From an uncultured Dysosmobacter sp. (GTDB lineage Bacteria > Bacillota > Clostridia > Oscillospirales > Oscillospiraceae), in contig NZ_CANRKH010000001.1 of assembly GCF_947631165.1 (NCBI RefSeq), forward strand, positions 62,001 to 126,000: a stretch of 64,000 bases of DNA. Reading direction: 5' to 3'. Position numbers and translations under genes: made by a program. Below, piece by piece: positions 16,829 through 27,400 of the stretch (its first letter is position 1; each line of letters begins with the position of its first letter). Under the pieces are notes generated by a model. The model had not been told where the DNA came from. It searched no databases and saw only the letters and a program-made list of their open reading frames with translations.

Positions 16829-19733
16829 GTTCCTGGAGGCGGGAGCCGATGTTGCTGCTGGTGTAGGAGGCCGAGTTGAAGTGCACGTAGAACAGGCCGT
16901 AGTCGCCGTACTGGCTGCAGTAGCCGCCAACGCAGAGGCACGGGAACGAGGCGTTGAAGTACCAGCGGTCGCACGAATAGGTGCTCTCGCTTCCGCTTGC
17001 CTCTGTCGGAATGAAGATGGGGAATCCGCCCGCCGACGTGACGGTGAACGCGCTCGGCCAGCCGCTGGACGGCTTTCCCGCCAGGGTCCCGCCCGCGGTG
17101 TCGGAGAAGTTGGCCGGATTCAGGATGATGTTCAGGCCGTTGCCGTCGTAGTAGCAGCCGTCGCACCAATCGTAGCAGTTGTCCCACAGCCCTTCGATGT
17201 TCCTGTACTGCGTCCCGCCGTAGCTGTCCCGGCTGTTCTGCGTGGTCCCGGTGTGATACCCCATGTTGTCCGTGTAGCCCATGTTGAACACGGCGGAGCT
17301 GCTGGAACTCGTCAGGGAACATCCCTTGCCGATGACCTTCTGGCTGTTCCAATCGGCAAACTCCACGATATACAGCAGCCAGATGGTGAACCGCGTTGCG
17401 AAGTCCAGCTGGGAGTAGCCCGCGCCCAGCGTCTTGATGCCCTGCCGGAACGCATCCCTGGTCTTGCTCACCTGCGGGGCCACGCCCGTCTTGCTTTTCC
17501 AGTCGCTGGCACAGTGATAGCGGCCCACGTAGATAGCGTCCCGCTCGCCCTTGCCGTCCTTGCGGTCCATGTGGGCAGGAGAGACGGAATAGCCGTCCTC
17601 CTTCTCCGCCGCGATTCTGATTTGCAGGCCCTTCCCGTTCTGCTCCAGCTTGTACCAGAACTTCGGGATTTTCACCATCTGCCCGCCGGTCCTGGCCTCG
17701 ACGGTCATTCCCGCCCACGGCTGGAGGGTGTCGAACGGGCTGCTGCCCGCCGTCCCATTGTTCACGTGGGGCGTCGGGTCGGTGAAATTCTTGGCGGCGT
17801 CCGTCCGGGTCCACTTGGTCCCGCTGTTCCCGTCCCAGGTCACGCCGTAGATTTTCGGCTCGTACACGTTCACGCTGACCTTCTTGGTCGCGCCGTTGTA
17901 CTTGGTGGTCTGCGCCAGGCTGATAGTGACCTGCGTATCACCGGCGGAAGCGCCGGAAATCGTCACGACCTTTTCCGCCGCCGAGGCCGTGGCCGTGCCG
18001 GGCGCGTCGGAGGTGGCGGACACGGCCCCGTCGCTGTCCGTGGTCACGTTGATTTTCACGTTGGCCCCCACTTTCAGCTTCACACTGCTGTCCGGGTTCA
18101 GGGTAAAGGTCGGATTCTTCCGCGTGACGTTCACGGTCAGCTTCACTTCCGCGTCGGCGTAGTTCTTCGCGCCCTTGCTGGAGATGGTCACGACCGCGTT
18201 GCCCTGTCCCGCGCCGGTGATGGTGACTTTCTTCTGCGCCGTGTCCGTGCTCACGGTGGCGAAAAGTTGCTGGCTGGATTCCGCCGAGATGTCGGCGTCG
18301 CTGTTGGTGGTCACAGTGACCTCCACCTGGTCGCCCACGTGGATGTCCTGCGCCGTGCTGGGCGAGATGGAGAGGGTGTTCGCCGCCTTGGCGATATTCC
18401 ACTGGACGGACTTGGCCCCCGTGTCGCCGCCCGGCCACTGATAGTTGTCCTTGGGGGTGAAGGAGGTGGAGTATTCCCCGGCGTCCCGCTGCTTCGTCTC
18501 CGTCTTGGTCAGCTTGTCCTCGGAGTAGTCGTTCCACTCCGGGGCCTGCTCCTCGCCGCTGTAGGTCAGCGGGGTTTTCACGCTGGGGGTGCTGGCAATC
18601 GTGGCCCGCTGGATGGTCCACTCGACTTCCTTCTCCTTGGCGGTCTTATCCGCCCAGGTGTAATCCCCCTTGGGGGTGAAGTACGCCTTGTACGTCCCTG
18701 CGTTGGTCTCGCCCTGAAACTCGGTCGCCGGGGTCTTTCCGTCCCCGTAGGTAACGTCCATCATCTCCTCGGAGAAGTTGTTCCAGGTCGGCTTCTGCTT
18801 ATCGCCGCTGTAGGTCAGCGCGGCGGCCTGGGACGGCACCACGGAGATAGTGTTCTGCACCGCGGCGATAGCCTCCGCCGCGCCGTCGGCCACCTTCTTT
18901 GCCTCCTCGGCGGTTTTCTTCACGCTGTCCAGCGTGTCCCAGAGGCCACTTTTCCGGTCAACCTTTTCCCAGACGTAGCTCCCTTCCTGCTCCTTGGTGC
19001 ATACCCACTCCTGGCCGGTCTGCAGGTTGAGGTAGTGCTGGCCCACCTTGCCCTCGGTCTCCGCCGTCGGGTCCTCGTTCCCGGTCAGCGTGGGATAGCC
19101 GTTCAGCGCCTTCTCCGCCGCGGCGATTCTGGCGGACAGCGCCGGGTGCGCCTCCGGGTCCTGGTTGTGCTCCTCGATGTCCGCGGCGATAGCCGCCTTG
19201 TGAGCGTCCTTGTCCTTGCTGTGCTCGTCGATGGCGTCCTGGATGGCCCCCACCGTGGCGATTCCCGCCGTGGAGATGCTCACCTCCAGCCGGTCCCCGT
19301 CGGTGACGGTCAGCACCGCGTACAGCTTGAAGCTGTAAAGCTGCTCGCTCTCCGCCGGGATGGTCACGCCGCAGTTGCCGCTCTCGTCCGGCTCGTCCTC
19401 CACGGTCAGCAGGATTTTCTCCTCGCCCTCCGGCTCGCCGCCCGAAGTGTCGCCCACCTGGGCGTAGATGTTGACCCGCTCCAGCTTGTAGGCTTCCTGA
19501 TTCCCGATGCTGGTCACTTGGATGCACACGGTCACGGTGTTGCCCGCCCTGGTCACGCTCTCGATGGTCAGAGGGTGGTCCCTGCCGCCCGGCTCCGGCG
19601 TTCCGGGGTCCCCGTCCGCCGTGGTCCCGTAGGCCGAACTGATTTTCAGTCTCCGGCCCGCCGCGAACTCGGTCAGCATATCCTGGCCGGATTCCGGCAC
19701 GGTAGCTTTGTTCCAGCGTTTCGTGCTTGCCAT
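16821..19733 (-). CDS. Tail-fibre/receptor-binding protein with Ig-like domains and DGR-variable lectin-like tip
   Basis: 970 residues. Residues about 1-270 form the fibre base, with a collar-type start MASTKRWNKATVPESG and a helical region. About 300-480 holds two MBG/Ig-like repeats (ALTYSG-x-KP-W-N then TYSGEEQAPEWNDYS). About 480-630 has two Big-type modules. About 640-970 is a C-type-lectin (formylglycine-enzyme-like) domain, typical of DGR targets, with the variable repeat at 920-966 ending four residues before the stop. Known role: host recognition by phages. Inferred: Ig modules extend the tip and the lectin fold displays about 13 variable residues. Confidence 0.92.
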   Translation of the reverse strand: MASTKRWNKATVPESGQDMLTEFAAGRRLKISSAYGTTADGDPGTPEPGGRDHPLTIESVTRAGNTVTVCIQVTSIGNQEAYKLERVNIYAQVGDTSGGEPEGEEKILLTVEDEPDESGNCGVTIPAESEQLYSFKLYAVLTVTDGDRLEVSISTAGIATVGAIQDAIDEHSKDKDAHKAAIAADIEEHNQDPEAHPALSARIAAAEKALNGYPTLTGNEDPTAETEGKVGQHYLNLQTGQEWVCTKEQEGSYVWEKVDRKSGLWDTLDSVKKTAEEAKKVADGAAEAIAAVQNTISVVPSQAAALTYSGDKQKPTWNNFSEEMMDVTYGDGKTPATEFQGETNAGTYKAYFTPKGDYTWADKTAKEKEVEWTIQRATIASTPSVKTPLTYSGEEQAPEWNDYSEDKLTKTETKQRDAGEYSTSFTPKDNYQWPGGDTGAKSVQWNIAKAANTLSISPSTAQDIHVGDQVEVTVTTNSDADISAESSQQLFATVSTDTAQKKVTITGAGQGNAVVTISSKGAKNYADAEVKLTVNVTRKNPTFTLNPDSSVKLKVGANVKINVTTDSDGAVSATSDAPGTATASAAEKVVTISGASAGDTQVTISLAQTTKYNGATKKVSVNVYEPKIYGVTWDGNSGTKWTRTDAAKNFTDPTPHVNNGTAGSSPFDTLQPWAGMTVEARTGGQMVKIPKFWYKLEQNGKGLQIRIAAEKEDGYSVSPAHMDRKDGKGERDAIYVGRYHCASDWKSKTGVAPQVSKTRDAFRQGIKTLGAGYSQLDFATRFTIWLLYIVEFADWNSQKVIGKGCSLTSSSSSAVFNMGYTDNMGYHTGTTQNSRDSYGGTQYRNIEGLWDNCYDWCDGCYYDGNGLNIILNPANFSDTAGGTLAGKPSSGWPSAFTVTSAGGFPIFIPTEASGSESTYSCDRWYFNASFPCLCVGGYCSQYGDYGLFYVHFNSASYTSSNIGSRLQELP
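16838..16976 (-). repeat. DGR variable repeat (VR)
   Basis: 139 bp encoding residues about 920-966 of the fibre protein. The 15 differences from the template change 13 residues, nearly all Asn or Tyr in the template (for example Asn to Arg, Tyr, Phe, Ser, Asp, His and Tyr to Cys). The 3' end, SSNIGSR, is unchanged and GC-rich, like the initiation-of-homing segment of other DGRs. Confidence 0.97.
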
Positions 19734-19820
19734 AGATGTTCCTCCTTGTGATTTTTCAATATGCGCGGGCCGCCGCCGGTCCGGTCTCCCGGTCCAGCGG
19801 CGGTCTTTGACATCTTTGCC

Positions 19821-20588
19821 TTACCCGGCTATGTCGATGGGTACGGTGTACGCCTCGGCCACACTGGCCGCCGCGCCCGCCTTGACCGTCGCCGTGCCTC
19901 GCAGCTCCGGCGGCGTCAGCTCCGCATGGACGGTGTAGCCCTCGCACAGCATGGCGGAGAACGCGCCCAGGTGGACCGTGGCCGTCGGTTTCAGCTCCGG
20001 GACCGGCAGCGTCAGCGGCGTGTGGTATTCCTCCCACAGCCCCGGCACCGTCCCCCGCGCCTTTGCGATAGCCGGGGCGGCCTCGATAAAGTACGTGATG
20101 CCGTCGTTGTGGGAGCGCAGGGACTTGTAATAGTTCAGCCGCTCCAGCACCCGACGCTGCTTCTCGGAATCTATCTGGTCGTTGGACACGTTGATGTCCA
20201 CCCGGAAGTGATACGGCTCTCCGCCGTACTCGAACCACTCCAGGATTTTTGTCCCTGGGTAGATGGCGGAGATGGCCCGCTCCACGGCGGCCTTTGTCCC
20301 CATCAGCCGGTGGACGAACCAGCTTCCCTTGACGGTCTGCCTCTTTTCCTCCAGGCTGTAGCTTGGGTCCCACCAGTCAACCTTGAAGTCGTGCGCCAGT
20401 ATCGCCAGCAGCGGCTCCTCCAGGTTGTCGATGTTGCAGATGATACGCAGCCGGTCGGTTTCCGCCAGCCTGTTCACCAGCGCCCCGGCGGTGGCCTCCG
20501 CCAGCGCCTCGGTGGATTCATCCTCCTTTAGCGCGGGCGGGAGGGTGAACAGCATATTGTCCTTGGTGATTCCGTTATTCATCCTCAT
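19821..20588 (-). CDS. Phage tail protein I (P2 gpI-like baseplate protein)
   Basis: 255 residues. The N-terminal two thirds (LAETDRLRIICNIDNLEEPL, then AILAHDFKVDWWDPSYSLEE) match the P2 gpI family that joins the baseplate to the fibres. The C-terminal 60 residues are a Thr/Val-rich beta region probably contacting the fibre. It lies between baseplate J and the fibre gene, the standard P2 order. Confidence 0.85.
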   Translation of the reverse strand: MRMNNGITKDNMLFTLPPALKEDESTEALAEATAGALVNRLAETDRLRIICNIDNLEEPLLAILAHDFKVDWWDPSYSLEEKRQTVKGSWFVHRLMGTKAAVERAISAIYPGTKILEWFEYGGEPYHFRVDINVSNDQIDSEKQRRVLERLNYYKSLRSHNDGITYFIEAAPAIAKARGTVPGLWEEYHTPLTLPVPELKPTATVHLGAFSAMLCEGYTVHAELTPPELRGTATVKAGAAASVAEAYTVPIDIAG

Positions 20589-21708
20589 ACCCTCCGCTCT
20601 GAACGGTCACGGTCCCCAGCTCCGCCACCTGCGGCGCTTCGGTCCCGCTCCCGTCCTTTAGGGAGGTAAAGGCCGGTTCTGTCAGCTCCACCCGCTTGAT
20701 GCCGGTCTGCATCAGCATGGAGATAAGCCGGGACGGATTGATGTCCCGCCCCAGCTTCGCGCTCTGCCAGGCGGTGAACTCGTCCACCTTGGCCTTTACC
20801 GCCGCATCCAGGTCCTCGGCGGACTGTGTTTCGTCCTTCTGGATGTAGTAGGTGAGCGTCACGTTGTACTTCACCTTCTCCGGGTCCTCCACAGATACCA
20901 GGTCCGTCAGGGGCCGCACGTCGTCCGCGCTGCACGCCTCCAGCACCTTCTTCTTGGTCTCCTCCGTGGCTATGGTCCCGTCGTCCATCAGCACATAGAG
21001 CTTCACCGTCCCCGGCGTGGGGGAGGCGGCGATAACGTCCGCTATTTTGGTGTCCACCTGCTTTGCGAAGTAGATGTACCCGCCCCGCGCCCCGGCGCAG
21101 CTGTAGCCGTCCATGCTCAACCGCAGCAGCTCGTAAAATTCCTCGTCGGTGGCCGCGTCCCCGCCGCCGTCCGATGCCGTCAGGTTGGCGCAGGAGATGT
21201 AATAGGCGAACAGGTCAACGATGGTATTGATTTGCCCGGCCACGAATCCGTTGCCCGCCGTCCCCTCGGTCTGGCAGCGGATTTCCACGTCCGCGTAGGT
21301 GTCCCCCGCGTTCACGTAGATGTCCTCCACCGTCTCCCAAACAAGGGTCCTGCTGGCGTCAGTGACGCGGGTCCCCCCAGGGATAAGCACGGCGAACTCC
21401 TGCGCCTCGGAGATGGTGAAGCGCATGGTGCAGGTGGCCGCCTTTGCCCCCGGCCTTTCCTTGGCATAGAACAGCTCGGCCAGCGCGTCCAGGTCCTTTC
21501 CCTCCGCCCGGCTGGGCAGGTTCTGGTTTGCGGCGTAGTTGGCAAGCGCCCGCTCCTGGAGCACCACCGCCGCCGCCCACTGGATGAACTGCCGCTCCGG
21601 GCTGCCCGGCTGGACGGTTACGCCCGTGATGCTCTCGTACTGCTCGGTCATCCATGCCGTGATTTCGTCCGGGTCCATGGGGATGAATTGGTACAGTGTC
21701 TTACTCAA
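20575..21708 (-). CDS. Baseplate J-like protein (TTG start)
   Basis: 377 residues from a TTG at 21708, which overlaps the stop of the gp25-like gene and has GGAGGT upstream; an ATG 11 codons later is the alternative. Typical gpJ features: MTEQYESITGVTVQPGSPE at the start, PGGTRVTDASRTLVWET in the middle and GRDINPSRLISMLMQTGI near the end. Forms the baseplate wedge with gp25 and gpI. Confidence 0.88.
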   Translation of the reverse strand: MSKTLYQFIPMDPDEITAWMTEQYESITGVTVQPGSPERQFIQWAAAVVLQERALANYAANQNLPSRAEGKDLDALAELFYAKERPGAKAATCTMRFTISEAQEFAVLIPGGTRVTDASRTLVWETVEDIYVNAGDTYADVEIRCQTEGTAGNGFVAGQINTIVDLFAYYISCANLTASDGGGDAATDEEFYELLRLSMDGYSCAGARGGYIYFAKQVDTKIADVIAASPTPGTVKLYVLMDDGTIATEETKKKVLEACSADDVRPLTDLVSVEDPEKVKYNVTLTYYIQKDETQSAEDLDAAVKAKVDEFTAWQSAKLGRDINPSRLISMLMQTGIKRVELTEPAFTSLKDGSGTEAPQVAELGTVTVQSGGYEDE

Positions 21709-22024
21709 TGTTGATTTCCACCTCCACCTTCGGGACCAGCTTGCCCGATGCCCCGTCCCGCTCAAAGGTGATGTCCTTCACCGTGGCCCGCGGTTCCCAT
21801 TTTTCGATGGCCTCCCGAATCTCCATCCGCGCCTGCTGCTCCGCCGCCGGTGCGGGCAGGTCCAGGAAGTCCATGTCAACGCCGAAGTCCCGGTACAGCG
21901 GCACGGTCCCCTTTGGCGTGGTCAGGATTATCCTGATTGCCTGGAGGACCGATTTCACCGTCTCCGCCGCGCCCAGCTCCAGCGCGCCGTTCTCGTCTGC
22001 TGATACCGTGTAAGTATTGCTCAT
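21701..22024 (-). CDS. Baseplate wedge protein, gpW/gp25 family
   Basis: 107 residues; the stretch AIRIILTTPKGTVPLYRDFG is the gp25 lysozyme-like core without catalytic function. Overlaps both neighbours by a few bases. Part of the baseplate module V-U-W-J-I. Confidence 0.88.
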   Translation of the reverse strand: MSNTYTVSADENGALELGAAETVKSVLQAIRIILTTPKGTVPLYRDFGVDMDFLDLPAPAAEQQARMEIREAIEKWEPRATVKDITFERDGASGKLVPKVEVEINIE

Positions 22025-22437
22025 GTTCTCAAATACTCCTGTAGCGTCACGGACACCGTAGCGCCCGCTATGTCGCCGTTCCGGTCCGTATATTTGGCCG
22101 TCATCTCATGGCTGACGATGTTCCACCTGTATTTCCCGTAGCACTTCGTTCCGATGGTCAGCGCCAGGGCGATTCCCTCCCGCTCGTAGGTCCACAGCTT
22201 CACCACCTGCTCCAGTGGATTGACGCCGTGCTCGATAAGCAGCTGAATCTCGAAGGTGATTTTGTCCGGGTCCATCCCGGTGTACTCCGTCAGCGCGTGG
22301 TAGTTATGCCGGTTGTGGACGGAGTAGCGCGCGGACCCGGACCACTTGAAGTTTTCCAGCGTCAGCACCACGTCGTCCGATACGGAAAAGATGATTCCCT
22401 CTCTGGAGCTTTTCCCCAGGTAGCCCACTACTGCCAC
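22021..22437 (-). CDS. P2 gpU-like tail protein
   Basis: 138 residues with FKWSGSARYSVHNRHNYHAL and TGMDPDKITFEIQLL, the pattern of gpU proteins that act at the tail end. Its place between gpV-like and gp25-like genes differs a little from P2 itself but occurs in related contractile tails. Confidence 0.75.
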   Translation of the reverse strand: MAVVGYLGKSSREGIIFSVSDDVVLTLENFKWSGSARYSVHNRHNYHALTEYTGMDPDKITFEIQLLIEHGVNPLEQVVKLWTYEREGIALALTIGTKCYGKYRWNIVSHEMTAKYTDRNGDIAGATVSVTLQEYLRT

Positions 22438-22790
22438 GCCTGAATCCCTCCCAGCACAAAGCCGCGCCCGTCCCGGATTGGTTCATACAGGCACAGCACT
22501 TGGTCGTTTACCTTTGGCATCCACGGCTTGATAATCAAATCGTGGTCGTGCTCCTCAAAAGCCGCATCCCCGGCTCCGCCGCCCCGCTTCTCTGTTTTCT
22601 GCGGCACGTCGTAGTCGGGGATGAAGTCCCGGTTGATAAGCACGGGAATCCAGCCGGAGGGCAGGTTCATGTCCTGGAAGAACACCTGGGCCAGCCGCTT
22701 CACGTTGTCCACGGCGGTCACGGTCCCCACGCGCACCATCACGGAGAAGGCCGCGTCGTTGTTCTGGAATTGGGTCTGCCTCTCGTACAT
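22428..22790 (-). CDS. Baseplate assembly/spike protein (gpV-like)
   Basis: 120 residues: an OB-fold-like start (VRVGTVTAVDNVKRLAQVFF) and the motif VNDQVLCLYEPIRDGRGFVLGGI as in gpV proteins, but without the long C-terminal beta-helix spike, so a short form. Between gpD and gpU genes. Confidence 0.7.
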   Translation of the reverse strand: MYERQTQFQNNDAAFSVMVRVGTVTAVDNVKRLAQVFFQDMNLPSGWIPVLINRDFIPDYDVPQKTEKRGGGAGDAAFEEHDHDLIIKPWMPKVNDQVLCLYEPIRDGRGFVLGGIQAWQ

Positions 22791-22800
22791 GGTCTCCTCC

Positions 22801-24138
22801 TTACGGAATGATAAGCTGCTGTCCCGGGTAAATCAGGTTCGGGTTCTTGCCGATGATGTCCTTGTTTGCCTCATAGATTTTGGTGTACATGGCCCCGCTG
22901 CCATAGTATTTTTTCGCTATGGCCCACAGGCTGTCCCCGGATTTCACCGTGTAGCTCTGGCCGGTGGTCTCCGCTGCTGCGGTGGCCTCCTCCTCGCCGC
23001 CGGTGTCGCCGCCGGTGGAACCGCTCTCGCCGCCGGACAGGACTTTCCGCAGGTCAATCTTGGTGGTGTACCCGCTCCCGTCGATGGTGTGCGTGGCCTG
23101 CTTGACCATGTACTTACCGGACCAGCCGCCGAAGTCCTCCAGCATGACCGTGACCCCGGCCACAAGGGCCGTGTTCCCCGGCAGCGTGAAGGACGCCGTG
23201 CGGTTGAACTTGTTATGCAGCCGCAGGTGCTTTTCGGCCAGGGCTTTTGCCTCGCCCGCGCTGGACACCCGCGCCGTGATTTCCAGCCGCTGCTCGCTCT
23301 CCCCGTCGTCCCCCTCCGCCGTGGCAATCCCCTCGATGCACTTGCCGGTGGCCGGGTCCGCATAGCTGACGCGGCAGGACCCGTACTGGGTCTCCGCCGC
23401 TCCGGTGGAAAGCTGGTAGCTCTCATAGGCCGTGTAGCTCTCGTCCCGGCGGTATGCCCCGTATGCGCGCGGGGCCGCCGGGAGGATTCTCCCGTTGTTG
23501 CGCCGGATGTACGCCACGGGAGGCAGGGCCTCATAGATGGATTGGTCAAAGAGGACCAGCTGCCCGTCCGTGCATTTCAGGCTGATGCCCTCGTCGTGGC
23601 ACAGCTCGGACAGGAAGGTGATGTCGCTCTTTTTGGTCTGTTCCTTCCGCTCATAGCTCGGATTGTTGGACGCCTCGTACACGCAGGACAGCCCGCCGTT
23701 ACTGGCTATCTCATTGGCGATACCGGACAGGGTGTAATTCTCCCAGGCTTTTGTTTTCTTGGTCTGCCGGATGGCGGACCCATAGGCCAGGGAGGACCCT
23801 TTCAGCGTCACGGTGGACGGCGGGCCGCCTGCTTCCACGCTGTCCAGCTCAAAGCTGCCCGTGGGCAGGGACCCGCCGCCGCTTCCCCAGTTTTCCGGTG
23901 TGATGGTCGCGCTGATGGACAGCTTGGCCGCCGCCGACGCCTCCACCGCCTTGTTCAGCCAGTCCTGCAGCCACAGTCCTTCCCGGTCCTGTAACTGGAG
24001 CTGGATGCTGTCCGATTCGTCCTCCTCGCTGTCCGTGTAGGTCAGGGAGAGGAAGTAGGGCTTCATGCTGCTGGTGATGTCCGCGCCGTCAATGGTGATG
24101 TCCACCGACGCCCGGCGGGCGGCGTTAGGGTCAATCAT
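22801..24138 (-). CDS. Phage late control protein gpD (tail hub) with C-terminal LysM
   Basis: 445 residues. The first 320 match the gpD/gp27-like hub (starting DITIDGADITSSMKPYFLSL; KAWENYTLSGIANEIA in the middle). After a Gly/Ser/Glu linker a LysM module (about 395-445: YTVKSGDSLWAIAKKYYGSG to LIYPGQQL) binds peptidoglycan. The hub sits on the spike; LysM likely docks to the wall during injection. Confidence 0.88.
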   Translation of the reverse strand: MIDPNAARRASVDITIDGADITSSMKPYFLSLTYTDSEEDESDSIQLQLQDREGLWLQDWLNKAVEASAAAKLSISATITPENWGSGGGSLPTGSFELDSVEAGGPPSTVTLKGSSLAYGSAIRQTKKTKAWENYTLSGIANEIASNGGLSCVYEASNNPSYERKEQTKKSDITFLSELCHDEGISLKCTDGQLVLFDQSIYEALPPVAYIRRNNGRILPAAPRAYGAYRRDESYTAYESYQLSTGAAETQYGSCRVSYADPATGKCIEGIATAEGDDGESEQRLEITARVSSAGEAKALAEKHLRLHNKFNRTASFTLPGNTALVAGVTVMLEDFGGWSGKYMVKQATHTIDGSGYTTKIDLRKVLSGGESGSTGGDTGGEEEATAAAETTGQSYTVKSGDSLWAIAKKYYGSGAMYTKIYEANKDIIGKNPNLIYPGQQLIIP

Positions 24139-24246
24139 CTCGTCCTCGCAAACTCCTTTCCGCTCCGCCCGGCTGTCCGCCGGGCATCCGCTCCATTCCG
24201 TTGCTCGTCCTCTCCCCGCAAAGCGCCGCGGCTTTGCGGGGCCCCG

Positions 24247-24453
24247 TTAGCCCTTCCGCTTCCACGGCGGGAGCAGGCTGTTGAAGTTCTGCGGGATTTC
24301 CGGGAGGGTCAGCACCACCCCGGAGGAGAAGATGTAGATGTCCTTATACTCCATGTTCGCGCTGATAAGCAGGCCCGTGTGGGACGTGCTGCCCAGCTGT
24401 TCATAGGCGATAGAATCCCACATATCCCCGCTCTTTGTGGTGTATGTTGCCAT
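24247..24453 (-). CDS. Tail protein X (P2 gpX, LysM-like)
   Basis: 68 residues from ATG 24453 with GGAGG upstream; a longer open frame upstream is a shadow of the tape measure gene. TYTTKSGDMWDSIAYEQLGS and PEIPQNF are typical of gpX. Lies between tape measure and gpD as in P2. Confidence 0.85.
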   Translation of the reverse strand: MATYTTKSGDMWDSIAYEQLGSTSHTGLLISANMEYKDIYIFSSGVVLTLPEIPQNFNSLLPPWKRKG

Positions 24454-24467
24454 GTTCTTTCCTCCGC

Positions 24468-27400
24468 TCACGCATAGGCCCGGCGGCCACGCTCCCGCTC
24501 GGCCCGGCTCAAAAGCCGGTCGAAGTTGGCTTCTATCCATGCCTCGAACCGTTCCTCCGACGCCATCATGGCCTGGTCCATCACGTTCCGGTCCGCGTTG
24601 CCCTGGATGACGACCTGCGGCGCGAACGTGAAGGAGAATCCGGGGCCGCCGCCAGCGCCAGCCGGTAGGCTTTGCAGCTCCGCGGGCCGGTTCCCCAGCC
24701 CCAGCAGCCGCCCGGCCTGCCGCCAGATTTCGATGTTCTGCGCCCGCACGCCCCGCTGGAAGCTGATGACCGCCTCGGTCCCCGCCTCGCCTGCCACGCT
24801 CGGCCCGTTGGTGAAGCCGCCGCGCGCCAGCATGGGGATTTCCGGGATGTTCAGACCGAACTTCTTTCCGCCAATCAGCGGCACCCAGTCCGGGATGTCG
24901 ATGTTTAGCCCGTTGATGCCGGAAATGGCCTTGTTCACAATGGAGATGACCGCGTTCAGCGGCGTTTTTATCAGCGCGCCCAGCCCCTCGAAAATTCCGC
25001 CGAAGATGTCCTGGACGCCCTGCCACGCCTGCTGCCAATTCAGCGTAAACACGCCGGTCACAAAGTCGATGATGCCTTGGAACACGGTTTGAATTGCCGA
25101 AACGATAGTAGCCAGCCCGGAGCTAAATGCCTCGTACCCGGCCAAAAGTGCCGGAATGACCACGCTTGCGATAGAGAGGACCACGGAAATGACGTTCTCG
25201 ATGACAGGGAGGGCCGCCTGAATTGCCATGGCGATTATCTGGGCCACCGTCATCACCGCGCTGCCCAGGTTGGACAGGATGGCGGAAATCGTCGGGGCCG
25301 CCGCCGTGAAGGTCTGGAGCAGGATAGGCACCACCGTCTGCGTGATGAAGCTGAAAATTTCCTGAATGATGGGCTTGACGTAGGTGTTTGCGAAGGAGAC
25401 GACCTGACCGACCACGCCCATGACGGATTGCAGGATTTGAACCAGCCCGTCGAAAGCTGCCCCGGCGTTCTCCCCGAACAGGCCCGTGATGGCGTCGCGC
25501 AGCGGGGCCAGCGCCGCCGCCACGCCGCCGTCCTGGAACAGCCCGTTGATGAAGTCTCCCACCTGCTGGAGCACGCCGATGAACGAATCAAAGACGGCAA
25601 CGCCGGTGTCTCCGAATACGCTCTGAATGATGCCGCGTATATCCTCCAGGTGGTCCCCCAGGAGGCTCACCACGGCAATGATGCTGGAGATGACGCCCAC
25701 GATGGGGAGCGCCCCGGACACCAGGCCGCCGAAGCCGGAGGCGACCGGCCCCCACATATTGCCCAGCGCGCCCATGCCAGCGCCCAGGAAGCTGCCCACG
25801 TTCCCCAGCGCGCCGCCGATGGCCTGCGCCGGTGCGGACCCGGCCACACGGCCCACCAGCCCCGCCGCGCCCTGCGCCAGCCCGGTTGCCCTTCCGGCTA
25901 CCCAGCCCGCGCCCCGCCGTGCGAGGTTCGCGCCGCCAGTGACCAGCCCGGTCAGGCCGGTTTCTCTGGAGATGCCGGACAGGACTTCTCCTATCGCGCC
26001 GCCGGTGGCCCGCAGGCCGCCCAGGATTCCGCCGCCAATTCTGGTGTTTCTCAGGTTGCCCAGCGACGCTGCGATTCCGCCGAGGTAGTTTCCGATTCCC
26101 TGCCCGATGCCGCTGCCGCCCACCAGGTTCCGAATGGTGTTCCCGGTGGCCGCCAGCGTGGTCATGGGTCCGGCGCTCACGGCGGACGCCAGGCCGCTTG
26201 ACAGGACGCCGCCCACGCGCTGTCCGCCTGTGAACAGCCTGCGGGCCATGTCGAACAGCCCGCCGGTCCTCTTTCCGTTCCCGCCGCCTGACTTTGTGCC
26301 CAGCAGCAGATTTCCCGCTCCGCCCAGCAGGCCGGTGATGCCCGGCGCAAACTTCATGGCGGTAAAGGCGATAGCCAGGTTTTTCAGGATGCTTACCACC
26401 TGCGGCCCGTGGTCCTGCAGGTAGTCCAGCGCCTGCTGGATGTATGGCAGAGCGGTCTCCAGCGCGTTCCCGGCCAGCTCCACGCCCTGGCTGAACAGCG
26501 ACGCCAGCGTTTGGGCAATCTCGCCCAGCTCCGGCATATCCCGCAGCTGGTTGATGAAGTCTATCAGGGCCACGCTCATTTCCTTTTTGGCCGGGAGGAA
26601 AGCGGTGCCCACGTCAATTTTTAGTGCCTGGAACGCATTGGACATCATGGTGTCGATGGCCTCCGCGTTGCTGGATTTGATGATGAACTCCCGCTCCATG
26701 CTCCCGGTGTAGAGGCTGGGGTCATTCACCATAGCCAGCGCGTCGGTGAAGGTGCTCAAATTCCCGGTCATCTTCGCCGCGCCCTTGATGGCCCACTGGC
26801 CGAAAAGTGTACTCAACGCCGCAACCTGCTTGTCAGCGTCCAGGTTCTGGATTGCCTCGAACACTTGCAGGATGGTCCCCGTGGCGTCCTCCTGCATCAT
26901 CTTGGCGACGCCCTCCGCCGTGAAGCCCAGGGCCTCCCACTGGGTCTTTTGCGCCTTTGTGGCGCTGGACCCTTTGCTCAAGTTGACGTACATCCGGCTG
27001 ATGGAGTTGGCCGCCTTGCCGGTGTCCACGCCCATAGCCAGCATGGCGTCCGCCAGGGCCGCCGTGCTGGCCACGTCCATGCCTGCCACCTGGCCCAGTC
27101 CGGCGGTCTCATTGACCACCTGGGCGATTTCCGCCGCCGTCGTGGCGCTGTTCGCGCCCAGGTAGTTGATTTGGTCGGAGACCACCATCACCTGGTCGTG
27201 GTTGATGCCGAACGCCTTTTCCCACTTGGCGGCCCAGTCGCCCGCCTGGCCTGCGGAAATATCCATAGCCGTTCCCATCATGGCAACGTCTTTCAGGAAG
27301 CCGCTGATGTTCCCCTCGTCGTCGTACTGGATAAGGTCGCTGATGGACTTGCCGGACTGTCCGGCGGCAGCGGCCAGCCTGGTCAGGTCCTCCGCCGTCA

